Of a stretch of 64,000 nt of DNA, positions 42,871 through 54,245 are shown piece after piece. The first letter of the stretch is position 1, and every line of letters begins with the position of its first letter. Under the pieces are notes generated by a model. It was not told where the DNA came from and did not search any database. It saw only the letters and a program-made list of their open reading frames with translations. Position numbers and translations under genes: made by a program. Source of the DNA: Straminergon stramineum. Its lineage: Eukaryota; Streptophyta; Bryopsida; Hypnales; Calliergonaceae. The DNA is taken from contig OY987270.1 of the NCBI GenBank assembly GCA_963920665.1, forward strand, positions 16,704,019 through 16,768,018, given 5' to 3'.

Positions 42871-45749
42871 TAATAATGTAACAATTGAAGGTTTCATATG
42901 TAAAACAAGAAATGACAATTATATTCTATATCATGCAAAATGTGAAATAAATGACAAAATGGGGTTTCCAATTCATTGTCTTTTGGTATAATATAAGCTC
43001 AATGATAGTATCGTAGACCATTCAATGTCAAATCTATGTCTACACTATTGCAGGTGGGGACACTCTCTAACTCTTCCTCCTGGACACCCAACACACGCCA
43101 CGTGCTTGGCATGTGTGCATCAATTTGCTGTGTGTTGTCTCAGTCACTATTAGAATCACCTTGCAATTCTATTGTACCTTTTCTTATTTGATATGTTGCA
43201 TGCACACCTGGTTAGAAGTTGTTGTGATTAGTGAAGTATCCACCTACATTCACCTCAAGCCAATGTAGTGGTCTGTTGTAAGGCACCTGCAAAGTCCTAC
43301 TTGCTTGTCCAAATTCTACCTCTGTGTTCAAATTCCACCCACCACCACCATCCAATGCTAAATTAAAACTACCTGAACTTTATCCTCTAATATTGCCATA
43401 TTGATTCCCACTTCATTGTCGCATTGTAAATGCGAGCATTATGTAAAAATGTATATTTACATGTTTGGGAATGGATTTAATTACAATAATATAGTGTGAA
43501 AGATGACGTCAACTGAAGTAGTTTCAAGATGACGCCTTTTCTTGACAACAAACTATAAAGAGGAAGGGTCATTGAAGAGTTTCATGAAGTTGATATAGTT
43601 TTCTTTGCTTTATTTACTTTGGATTTTAGTATGTTTGTTGAGGCCCTAATAACATCTTACAGCTGCAACCAGACTTCAAGAGCCCTTCATAGCTTTTAGG
43701 GCTCACTACACTTCAATACTGGTATCACTTAGGCCCAACTAACTAACACTACACATGCCACGCACTCACAACATTAGTTCCCATTTCCAGTTCCCATTGC
43801 TAGGTCCCAATGTCCAAGACTACTAGCACGCACTTCCCTCGTAACACTTGGCATATCATTTGGTGACATGGGGCGGAACTTCCATCTTACTATACTAGGA
43901 CTCATGGTGGCACTACTCACTATGGTCCTAACTGCCCTTGGTTGTCACCCCACTTCATATTTTGCTTGTTGTGTACTTACTACTCTTATACCAATACTAA
44001 TCGAGACTCACAACTCGGAATACATCAACAAAGGCCTAGCAAGGAGTAGGACTTCAACCAATCGGTGTCCTGGGACACACACACAAGTGTCCTAAGGAGC
44101 CTTGAAGCCGGTGGTGAAGTTACATTACCACCCATGAGTCACCAGGACTCACCGAGGCTCCAAAAGGGAGTGAAGAGGGAGACCAATCCTTCCTATAATA
44201 TTCTCTTCAGGATTCAGTAGCCCCCCCCCTTTGTGGGTCAAAGGGACTTTCTAAACCTTCTTGGATTTTGGAAGACCAACCGTTTCCAACCTAAACCACC
44301 AAGTTCCACCTCCGTTTGAACTCCCGAACTTCCGAACTTCCAAATGGCATAACTTTGTTGTCCGGGCCTCAAATCGCACATGCGAGCCCATTTTGGATAT
44401 CTAAGCAATGAGTATTTGCCAATGGAATACACACTAGTTCCATTTGAACAAGTTCTCACAAAGTTATCGCCCTCCAAAGATTCGGGTTCACTAGGAGTGG
44501 CATCACGCCTTCACCATAACCCTTCTCTTCACCATAAATTTTAGCTCATGTCTTAGAAACTCATAATGCTTGGCATTCTAGGTTCCTTGTCTTTGTAGCT
44601 TTCCAATGATATGCTACATGCCATGCTTTGTTGAGTGATTCCTTAAGAACCCCTCACACCTAATCTTTAAGTGTCCCAGCGCCACCGGGACACCCCATAT
44701 TTTGAACGGCCATAACTTTTTGCCTACTAGTTCAAATCATGCGTTCTCCAAATAGTTAGAAGCGTATTCTCAAGAGCTTTCCAAGCATGTATGACATGCC
44801 ACTATGCCCTTTTTGACCAAGGCACTATTGCACCTTGTTTGCTTGGGAGTCTCTCATTTCCCCCTTCTTAGCCTATTGCAATGCTTGGGAAGTCACCCTC
44901 AAGGTCCCCCCTTGCTCTCTAAGGCACTTCGGGTACCCCAAAGAGATAGAGGCATGACAATGTCGAACTGGAGGATTTTTTCTGAGTCTCAAGATGAAGA
45001 ACCTCAACCGGAGTTTGAATTTGAATTTCCCTTGTTACAACTGCTAGATCAATCTCTTCTGCCGTAGAGTCTCGCACTGCCATATGAGTGTCCACAAGAA
45101 GCTGAGCCTTCTCAACCGCCAAAGCAACCTCAATTAGAGCAACAATAGCACGGGAACCTTCATCGTGATGCTCGAGCATTGGTGATTTTGTTGTAGGTTG
45201 GATGTGTTGAGCCCGGGAGTCGAGAAGTGACATTTGAAGGGTGTTTTGAGGGTCTTAATGTTAATCAATATTATTGTATGGTGAGGCCTATGAAAGGGAG
45301 TCGTGGCCACCAACGTTGGTTAGAAGAGTTAATCGATCCTTTAACTAAGGTAGATCATGTGGAATATGTGGCAACTACCATCAAACACATCCTCAAGTTC
45401 TTGAAGATGGAGTGATATTCCGATTGGAACTCTATTTTTTTACCTCTAATAGACATATATTAGATCCTAGTTCCTTTATTTTGTATTTAGAAGTAATTTC
45501 AAATTTTATTTTGTATATGGGAAGCTATAGGAGAAAAATATACAAATAATTTGTCTTCTAGTATTTTTGGAGTGAATTATTTTCTAGCTAAGAATGTAGA
45601 TTGAATTGAATGGTCAAAATTGATAACCAATGGATGATAGGGGAGTCACATGGACAAGGTGTGAGCTGAAGTTCACTTGACTTGTGTAGTTAAGGTAGAA
45701 GATACGGTGGAGGAAAAAGAGGATACTATTCATCGTCTCTCTCATTGTG
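42871..45749. other. Interval with weak gene remnants only
   Basis: No gene is well supported. Plus-strand fragments near 44956-45070 (NWRIFSESQDEEPQPEFEFE) and 45222-45414 (FEGLNVNQYYCMVRP, DHVEYVATTIKHILKFL) look protein-like but are short and separated by stops. They may be pieces of a decayed transposon gene. Around 43000-43450 the DNA lies where the interior of the Harbinger element would be expected. Confidence 0.3.
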
Positions 45750-46260
45750 TCTATAAGGCTTGAATGTTTGAAGAGCCATACTGTGTTAAGTTTTATGAAT
45801 TTTGAAATGAAAATTGGAGGAGTTATGTATCATGATGGTGTAATTCTAAATTGATTTCACTTTCTTGAATTGGAGTTGTCATTCAAAAGTTGTGCTAGTT
45901 TGAGTGAGGGAAGGTCGGTTGCCTTCCATATAGAAGGGCAAAGACTTTGAACAACTATAGAAGACGGATAGGTCTTTTGTTTGGAATGAAAATTAGAGAG
46001 AGTGAATAATATTTTGTTAGCTTTTCATGAAGCTATCATTCATTCCATTTGAAGTTTGTATGAGTGAGTTGTGAGTATTGAAGTGGAGAAGGGTCTGCTG
46101 CCCTCAATTTCAAAGGTCGAAACTACCAGCGGCTATAGAAGTTGGACAAAGTTTTAGATTGAGTTGAAATTTGAAGGATGTGAGGAGAATTGTGTTAGTT
46201 TTCAAAAAAGTTATTACTCATATCATTTGGACTTGTAAAACTTTAGTGGCATCAAATCAA
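45750..46260 (+). repeat. Diverged tandem repeat of about 180 bp
   Basis: Three units. Each shows a TTTTGAAATGAAAATT / TTGGAATGAAAATTAGAG / TTGAGTTGAAATTTGAAG block, then GTTAGTTTT..., a TCATT or ATTTGGA block, a GAGTTGT block and (in two) AAGGTCGGTTGCC / AAGGGTCTGCTGCC. Non-coding. Confidence 0.5.
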
Positions 46261-46999
46261 AGTTTAGCCAAGGAGTTGGAGTTTGGAGGAGATTTTGAAG
46301 ACATGTGTGTTGTGACTTGTGGCTTTTAATTTCATTGTAAACTTTGTTGTTGCGTGTGGCATGGGTCAAACCATTGCTTAGCCTCATTTTGTGTCGTGGT
46401 GACGAAGTGGAGTTGATGGCTCACATAGTCAAAACTTGTTCTATTCTCATGGTGAGGCACATTTGTTGGTCACCGAGAGTTTGATATTGAGGAGTTAATC
46501 TTTCGGACGATTCAGCTCGTGGTCTGACCGTCCCATTTTACCCGTGCGAGGCTTGTGGTTTCTTATTACCTACCTTGATCGTTACACCCATTTAGAGCCC
46601 ATAACAGGATAGGCCAATGGGAAACAGTTCTGTAATGATTTAGAAGATTCCATGAACGAGATTCAAGAGTTTGTACAAGTATGTCTACTTGTGTTCTTCA
46701 TTCATTTCCGGTTGCAACCAAAATCCTCGTGATTTCGTAAGACAAATCTCTCTCTACTTGACATCGTGAAGTGAATTCCCTTCGAGATTGGCAAATTGAT
46801 TGAAGATTGGCACTTGTAGCTGCACCGAATTCAATAGATCTTCCTATAAATTCCCTCTGCATAAAATCAAAGAACAACCATTCCAAATGTCATTCAACTG
46901 AAGGAAAAACATATGTAAGGTACTTCAATTGTTGTAGGACTTGACATAACAAACAAATAAAAAGTAAAAGTGAAGGAATTCAAAATTGAAATCTCAAAG
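46261..46999. other. Interval without recognisable gene
   Basis: No family features. The frame at 46698-46886 (minus) is short and unsupported. Confidence 0.35.
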
Positions 47000-47409
47000 T
47001 CAACATTTGGAGTCTCAAGGAAGAAAATGCCTTACAATAGTTCCAACAAAATACAACGAAATCTCCTTCAATAAAAAAAATAGGGAATGGAATCTTTAAT
47101 TCTCCTCCAAACAAACACAATCCTCACATGTCAGAGGTAGTTAGTAAAAAATGCTGCTCACATTCTCACAAGCAAAGTATAACAACCTGAATGTCAATAA
47201 AAAAAATAAGGAATGGAATCATAATTAAATTGTCCCTATGCACACAATCCTCACCAATTGCATTTTGACCAAAGAAAATGCCGCCCCTAAATTCCACCCC
47301 AAGTAAGTGAGCAAAAATGTGCCAAAAAAATTAGCAGATTAGGGTTCTACATTCTTCCCATGCACACATTCTTCACCATTCATAGTGTTTTAGAATCAAG
47401 TGTTGCACC

Positions 47410-49991
47410 TATCATACGCATAGTAGGTGGTAAATACCATTTACAACACCAAGATGTGTAAACTAACTCGAAATATCATCCTAGGGGATTCTAGTATGTT
47501 GCTACAAGCCTAGGTTATCCGTTTTACTTACTTAAGCACTCTCTTTCTGGATTCCAATCCGGATCCATTCTTTTTCCAGATTCTGGATCCGTCACTTCAC
47601 ACATGCACACTGGTTTTTGGTACCTCTATTTTGCCCTCAGAGGGTCCGCCTTTGATTGTATAGAGGGGTAGGGACTCACCACTCGTATTTCTCACACTCT
47701 CTTCTCTCTCGACACGACACAACACACTTAGACCAACTGTTGCCTTAGATCAAACCGGAAACACTCTCACAACTTTCCGGATGGCCAATTTGAACGGCAG
47801 GTCACTTAGAGCCGTAACAAGTCTTCTCCACTACAACGACAGACAAACAGAAACCAGAACTGATACAAGGATTGTAAGTCGTTTGCAAGACTGATCCTAG
47901 GGTTTGGTTGACCTTCCGGTAAGTGGTATGGGGATTTCTTCCACTGGCGGTTGCTTATCTCCGCACGGAACCCTCCTTGGTGTTCCGGACCTGCACCCAC
48001 ACCACCCCTAATCGAATTCCCGTTCCAAGAGTTTAAAGACACGTGCTCAAGACCAAAATCACTAGTCTAGACAACTGCACAAATGTTCCTTGCAACTCAA
48101 CTCCAAGTTCCCTTAGATCCGGATTCCGCCTTTCTTCCTCCTCTCTTATACTTCCACACACTTACAAGACAACACTGGAAAGTTGGATATATGATAGATC
48201 GATTCCTGAGGGTCCACTTGGTGACTCAGATTAAAGAAAGGATGACAAAGTACAACTCATAATGCTAGGATGGAATGAGAGGCAACAAACCTGCCCTTCA
48301 CTTAAAAACTCAAAACAATCAAAGCCCAAAAGGCCAAAAAGCCACCTGGAAATCCAGATGACCACTCACAGACTTGCCAAGAAACTCGGAAAAGTCAAAT
48401 CCTACAAATTCAGAACCCAGGCCTACACCTGGAAATCCGGATCCGATTCAAAACTCAAATCCTAATTGCCTAAAATCCTAACTACTTCGCCTTTCGCACT
48501 TTCTTTTGGCTGCTCCCACCTTAACTTGCTGGTGCCCTCGTGGATGACCTCGGCATCGCTTTTGGAGTCGCCTTCACTGGTGTCATCCTCAACGCTGTGT
48601 GGGTCTGGATCTTCCAGATTTCCGGAGGAGAGTATTCGCCTTCTTCCTCCTCTTCATCTTCTGATCCGGTCTAGTAATCCTCTTCCACAAAGTGATCTCC
48701 CTCTCATCTTCCTCACATGGAGACGTTTCATCCAATATGATGGGGTCCATCTCCTTCCTTGGTTGCTGTTGTTGTAGCATGTGCTCGAATCCTTCTGGAT
48801 GAATCCGGGCTAGATTCAACAGTCCTCCGATCTAGGAGTTGTTCCTCCTCTTCTGGATCCTCTTCTTCCTCTATCGGTGGCTGCTCTACCTCTACTTCTA
48901 CTGTGAGGCCGTATTGGAAGATGGTAGATCTAGTATTATACTCTACCATTTCCGCATCACTCAGAAGCTCTACGTAGTAATAGAGGTGGAATAGGTAAGG
49001 ACCAATGGGTTTGGTCTTAGCTTTCCCTACGTTGGTGGCAAGTTTGGAGACTACTGCTCCAATTACCTTGCCCCAATTCACTAGTCTACCCTCCATAGCA
49101 CCAAAGATGATGTTTGCTACCGTAACCGTAACCCGGGTAGGCTTTTCCGGATAGAGGATGGGGATCACGAACTCTAGGACATGCCTCTATCTTACATTCA
49201 GGCAGTCACTAATGGCATACCCTTCCTTAGAATGGGCTACATTCTTCAACTTCCTGACTGTAAATTTGTTTGTCCGAGAAGCTAAACCAGATCCCTTTTT
49301 GGGAAATCCGTAAACCTTAGTCCAAACCTCATTAGTCCAAGTTGCGGGTCTCCCCCTCACTGTCAACTCGTATTGATTCGAAGCACCTACAATCAACTCT
49401 TGAATCATCCGGTTGTTCTTTACGATCCATGGTCTCAAGAACAAATCGACATACCCTATCTCACTAAGATCATCCTCTAGCTGTGACCGCTCTCTCAACC
49501 TTTCCGAAATGGTTGGACAAACCATCTGCCCCATCACTAATGGTTTCTGGATATCCCCCTCCATCATTGCAAACTACACCCAAATCTGCACACGCAATAG
49601 CTCTTCACCCGATCACTAACTCACCACTCTTTCACTCAACTACACACACACAAAACAATTGTGGAAGAAAGAGGAAGAACAAATGAGAGTGGCGGGGTTA
49701 AGTACCCGTCATCTTACCGACCGTTCCTGAAGCGGACCATTTACCCGTAACGGATCCCTATTTTTCTAGGCTGGAAGTCTAGACCATAGGTTGTCACTAT
49801 CCGGGTTTCCGGATTCTGGTTCCGTCCTGGATCCCGTTACGGATTCCTGGGAGCATCTTCTTTGTCTTAATGAGATGTTTAGGCAAAGAGGGTTCTAATC
49901 CTTTTTGCCTATTAAAAATTTTCAAAAATTCTATATAATTATACACTCTTAAATACTAACTTGGTGACTTCTAGGATTACGGCTCGCGACA
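47410..49991 (-). mobile_element. Element B2, internally deleted copy
   Basis: A 2582 bp unit with the same ends as B1: TATCATACGCATAG on the left (two changes from TGTCGTACGCGTAG in the first seven bases) and GGCTCGCGACA on the right. It is flanked by a perfect 5 bp duplication GCACC (47405-47409 and 49992-49996). It is 905 bp shorter than B1 because of one internal deletion within the gene. It confirms the ends and duplication size seen at B1, again with no second LTR next to it. Confidence 0.7.
48589..49567 (-). pseudogene. Element B2 protein remnant with internal deletion
   Basis: Starts with ATG at 49567 (MMEGDIQKPLVMGQMVCP). It runs through the conserved N-terminal region with one in-frame stop (after DCLNVR, near 49187) to the acidic stretch EEEEDPEEEEQLLD at about 48850. 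There it jumps, out of frame, to the C-terminal part seen in B1 (LLNLARIHPEGFEHML..., ends 48589). The coiled-coil region present in B1 is missing. The N-terminal part keeps Trp codons that B1 has lost (LFLRPW, ATWTNEVW), making B2 the best guide to that region. Confidence 0.55.
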
Positions 49992-50851
49992 GCACCAAAA
50001 TTTCAGCATAGCAAACAAGCCACAATGTGAGCAAAAAAATTACAGAATCTATTTTGAAGTTGCTATCTATGTAGAATGCAATCCACTCACTTTGCCACCC
50101 CAAAGAAATACATTAATTGATTCCAACAAAGTAGACAAGATTGAATGACATACCAAAATGCAAATTTAATGGAATTGTCAACTCTACCTGTGCATACAAT
50201 GCAATCCATTTGCTATGTCACTAAAGGAAATGTTGAACACTACATTAAGTAAAACAAACAATGTAAAATCACATCAAAACAATGGAATCCAATTGTCAAC
50301 TCAACATGTGCACACAATGCAATCCATTCAGTGGATCAATAAAGAAAATTCTGTCAAATACTTGAAGCATCTTGAACAATGTTGAACCACCCAAGAGAAT
50401 ACGGAATACGTTGAAGTCAATTTGCTAACAAGAACGACAAGCTTGAGCAACAAAAAATGGAATGCAATCCATTCATGCATGCTAAATCCTAGTTCAAAAT
50501 GCAAGGATGCAAGGAGGTGGAGCTCGACATTACCCTCATTCGTTTCTCGTGATGCATTTCTTGAGAAGGAGAATTGCCTTGGTGAAATTTCAGAGATCCT
50601 TGCCTACATAGCGTCAAAGAAGAAGGTCAGAAGCCTAGAACTCTACTTGCATCATTGTGGTGATACCCTCCCACTCCAGTGACTTGCAGTCCTTCAACTT
50701 CGGAACAGAAGGACAATTCAGCATCAACATTGCCAAAATCGAATCCCTCGCTCTAGTTGCGGTTGAAAGTGCGCTCCAATGATCCGTTGGAGTGTGGGGT
50801 GGTCTGCTATTGACATTGGTGCTCCAACATCTATTGCTGCATTTTCTCCCT

Positions 50852-51670
50852 CTAATGTTCTTCTAACAAGTCTTTTTCTCTCTGGGCCCTCTTAGTTGCA
50901 ACAATTTCCGCTTTCAGTTTTGCTATAGTTAGCCTATTAGATTCAAGTCTCAATTGCAGTTTTCCGAGTTCTTTTTCTTGTCGTAGTTTCAAGTATTCTT
51001 GAATAGCAGGAGCAACAATTTGTGAACTAGGGGTTGTCATGAGCAAGAGCATATTCTGATCTTCTAAGATTTTATTTTTTCGCATTGTGGCCGCAATCAA
51101 TTCCATGGTGGCTTTGACTTGAGCATACCCTACTCCTTCTTGCACCTTGCTCTCCCGCTAAACTTCCTTGGCAACCTTCGTGCCCATTGGGCGTTCTCTA
51201 AGAACTTCATTGCTTGCAAATTTAACATCTCCTTGTATGCCAGGTATTGATTGACTAGTGTAATCTTGGGATTCTTGACTATAGGATTGTGATTTCCTTT
51301 GGCTTACTATAAGGAACTTCATTATACTCCAACCAATTGCCCACTTCGGAAAATCTTTTACTAAAAGCTAGCAATGTTTATAAAAGAACTCTAAATTTTT
51401 AGCACTTTTGGTGCAGTAAAGGTCCTTGGCCATACGAAGCAAATCTTCTTTCGAAGTTCCACTTATATTCGAGGACACAATTTGCTGATATACAACACAA
51501 AATCGAGAGACATCATGCTTAATCAAACCCCACTTACTCTCCAATGATCTAGCTGGTCTTGAATCTCCTAGCTGCTTGTCATTGTAATGCTCAAAAATAC
51601 GTTGCCAAAAAGCACCCCCTCTCTACTAATTTCCACAAACGGGGTCTAGACTAATGGCTAAAACACTACA
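50852..51670 (-). pseudogene. Harbinger partner protein (Myb/SANT-like with NAM-associated C-terminus), broken
   Basis: One minus-strand frame reading SLDPVCGN..GGAFWQRIFEHYNDKQ, a Myb/SANT-like trihelix-type block. Then come RSLESKWGLIKHDVSRFCVVYQQ, a Ser/Gln-rich linker, and RPMGTKVAKE..., which opens the 'NAM-associated C-terminal' segment. It ends in a coiled coil (QEKELGKLQLRLESNRL). At least four in-frame stops are present (two before GGAFW, one after FYKHC, one after AKEV) and no frameshift was found. In PIF/Pong elements this DNA-binding protein binds the element ends and is needed with the transposase. Here it faces the transposase across the element. The true N-terminus could not be fixed. 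Confidence 0.8.
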
Positions 51671-51787
51671 CGTCAATTGTCTTTCTTTTTTGTGATTGAA
51701 ATTTTTTCCCTTCATATTGTTTCTTTCCCCCCCTAAAACCCATGTAAACCCTAACCTTAGCTCTCCTTCTCAGCTCTCCCTCTCAAA

Positions 51788-51950
51788 TGTCGGCCACTCT
51801 TGCAACCCCGCTCTTGGAGCTTGAGCCCCCACTCCTGCAATCTGAGACCCCACTCTTGCAATTTGAGACCCCACTTTGAAACAATGTGAGCCCAACCCTA
51901 CACCTAGAGATTCCACACCCAAACTTGGAGACCCCACTCTAGCACTTGTA
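51788..51950 (+). repeat. Minisatellite of about 24-28 bp in the Harbinger element
   Basis: Repeats of GAGACCCCACTCTTGCAATTT type: CACTCTTGCAACCCCGCTCTTGG, CCCACTCCTGCAATCTGAGAC, CCCACTCTTGCAATTTGAGAC and further decayed units. It lies upstream of the partner gene (which reads leftward), in its 5' region. Confidence 0.6.
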
Positions 51951-52345
51951 CTATTTGTTGTGCGTGCTTATCGATGGAATACTCCAACTTATTGCGGAAA
52001 TCCTCTCGATTGTCGATGAAATTCTCCTACCTATTGTTGAAATTTGCTTGCTTGTTGGTGAAAACTAGTTGCTTGCAATAGAGGGTACTCTTCAAAATTT
52101 CTCCTACCCGAACATCCCCGACCACGAGGCGCCATCGAAAACACCACCAAATTTTGTCTTCTTATCAGTACCATGTCACAAGTCAATCGTATGAGACACT
52201 AGAAGTTGAAGTGTGTGGGTAAAAATCTCGAGTAGCTTGCGTTGAAAAAGACTTCCACCTGCAATTGTTGGAATGCCTTCAAGCTTCCAAGCACACCAAA
52301 TCACTCACGTTGATAGTTTGGCGTGCCCCGGTGGAGATGCTCTAA

Positions 52346-52792
52346 GTTGATGAGAGCGCTTTAGAAGTTCTCAAATCTACTTTTTTTGAAAATTTCTAGC
52401 TTATAATAAACTACTACTTTTGAAGTGGTGGGCCTCAAACACTATCTCATTAAATGGCTTTAGTATTGTCATTAGAGGCTTGCCACATCAAGTGCCACCT
52501 AGGCTTGGCATTTACCAACATTCACCGGTGGGAATGTACTTCCATTTATTAGTCCTTTACAACTCAAACACCGCTTCTGAAACACCAGGTGGGAACATAC
52601 CTTAAGTTAATAGAGTTGCATACCTAGGGGTGAGCAATCCCACAACAGGTACAGGGAAATTAGCCAAATGTTCATTTTTAGAAGATTTTTTTGAATTTAA
52701 CACTAAAGGAATGAAGAAAATAAATAGCAACTGAGCGAAATTTAGACAATTTTGGGATCACTGTTGTGGGCTCTCCTAGCTTTGCAGGGTTG
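52346..52792. other. Interval right of the Harbinger element, with repeat M copy 2
   Basis: Immediately outside the TAA duplication. A small inverted pair CACCGGTGGGAATGTAC (52529) / CCAGGTGGGAACATACC (52586) is in direct orientation, suggesting a local duplication. The block 52650-52765 matches repeat M at 10417-10520. No gene. Confidence 0.45.
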
Positions 52793-52999
52793 ACAAGGTG
52801 TCCAAATGCAGCTGCCAACATCCGGACTTTGGACGTCTACAAACTTGACCCCTCGGACGTCCTGTGACATTCACAAATCAGGTTTTTACCCTGGGGTAAT
52901 TTCTTTTACCCCGTCCGCTCGTCCACGACCGCATCCGCACCGCCGTCCACGGTCTCTAGAACCCATCTGCCAACCCGTTCGACCGTTCACTTAAGCCTC

Positions 53000-54245
53000 C
53001 CCAAATTTAGTCTCTATCTTTAATTTTTTATTCTAAAAGAATTTCTAATGTGATTTTGTTTTTGAAATTTGGTACATTTCATGCTCATTTCTAAGAGTCC
53101 TTAGCAATGAAGAAAAAGAACATTTCACTATACAAATTTATAAAGAAAAAAGTCATTTCCAATTATTTTCGTAATTCATTTTCGAGTGCTACAATAGAAT
53201 TTCAAAGGATTTTTTTAATAAATATACAAAGAACTGGTACCCAAAATAACAAATTTATTACAGTTTAGGGTTTAGGAAAATATTGGACACACATACATTT
53301 TGTGACCATGCATTTAGAGCTTAATTTCCTATTTTCCTTTGTTCATTTTATGAAAACAATGCAATGAAAAAAAAATTGAGGGTCTAAATTTGGAACCCAA
53401 AGGCTTCTCAAAATCCAAGTGCCATAAAGTCCTAAACCTTTTTGAAAAAACACTAAAATTGAATCACTCTCTTTGTTTTTCGATTTCACTTCATGAATCA
53501 CGTTAGGATTTTGTTCGAATTGATAAAATCATTTGCTACTAGAAAGTTCTTTTAAAAAACAACCATATGACAATTTCATCTCAAAATTACATGCCAAAAA
53601 AAATACGATCACATGCTTCATGTTTGCTTCCAAAGATTTCAGGTGAATAAGATACAACTTCCTTTTTTCAAACAAATCATTTTTGTAAATTACTTTAAAA
53701 TCCTTCATTGTAAATTTGTGATGAATTTACTAATTACGTCTCTTCATAGTTGATACATTATAAGTATAGACACTAAAACAATAAAACCACAATTGCTTTA
53801 ACGGGTCGTCATGATAATTCAAATATGAATGAAATCATTGGAACACAACTTCTAAGAAGGTCCAAGTAATTCCATATCATAAATGAAATGGTCTTCTTCC
53901 AAGACTTATTCCAAATTAAATTGAACGGGCTCAGAAACTTTGCACCCACACATCATACATCATGCAATTTGTCATACAAGCTTGTCAACTAAATATCCAT
54001 CTACATTCAAGAAGAAATATTGAACTTTGCACTCAAACAAGAGATATTTTTGATTTGTCAAAAATTGATATTCATTCAAAAACAATTCAAATACATTGAA
54101 AAATTCAAAATGTATGTCTAATTTCCCATAAATTGACATACTCTAGGGGTGCATATATACTAAGCAATCTACATGCATAAATCCGAAGTTCTACATTTAT
54201 CAAATATTTATAAAACTCTATATAGTACACTCTTGCACTATATTA
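53000..54245. other. AT-rich interval downstream of the kinase-like gene
   Basis: No frame or repeat recognised. It probably holds the 3' region of the kinase-like gene. Confidence 0.4.

Larger units (their letters stand above)
47000..50480 (+). repeat. Degenerate repeat array split by element B2
   Basis: Blocks such as GGAATGGAATC, CACACAATCCTCAC and GCACACAATGCAATCCATT recur at about 110-120 bp spacing on both sides of B2 (47000-47404 and 49997-50480). With B2 and one GCACC removed the two halves join (...AGTGTTGCACCAAAATTTCAG...), so the array predates B2. Confidence 0.55.
38290..52342. mobile_element. PIF/Harbinger element, 14 kb with nested insertions
   Basis: Inverted ends GAGCATCTCCACCGGGGCA agree at 22 of 23 positions between 38290 and 52342. 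Each is flanked by TAA (38287-38289 and 52343-52345), the TWA target type of PIF/Harbinger. Inside, near the left end, is a plus-strand transposase; near the right end, a minus-strand Myb-like partner gene, so the pair converges. The usual autonomous size is about 5-6 kb. The excess is explained by nested units (38855-39661, 41537-42271, 47410-49991) and unclassified DNA in 42.9-47 kb. Both genes are broken, so this copy is not autonomous now. Confidence 0.75.
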
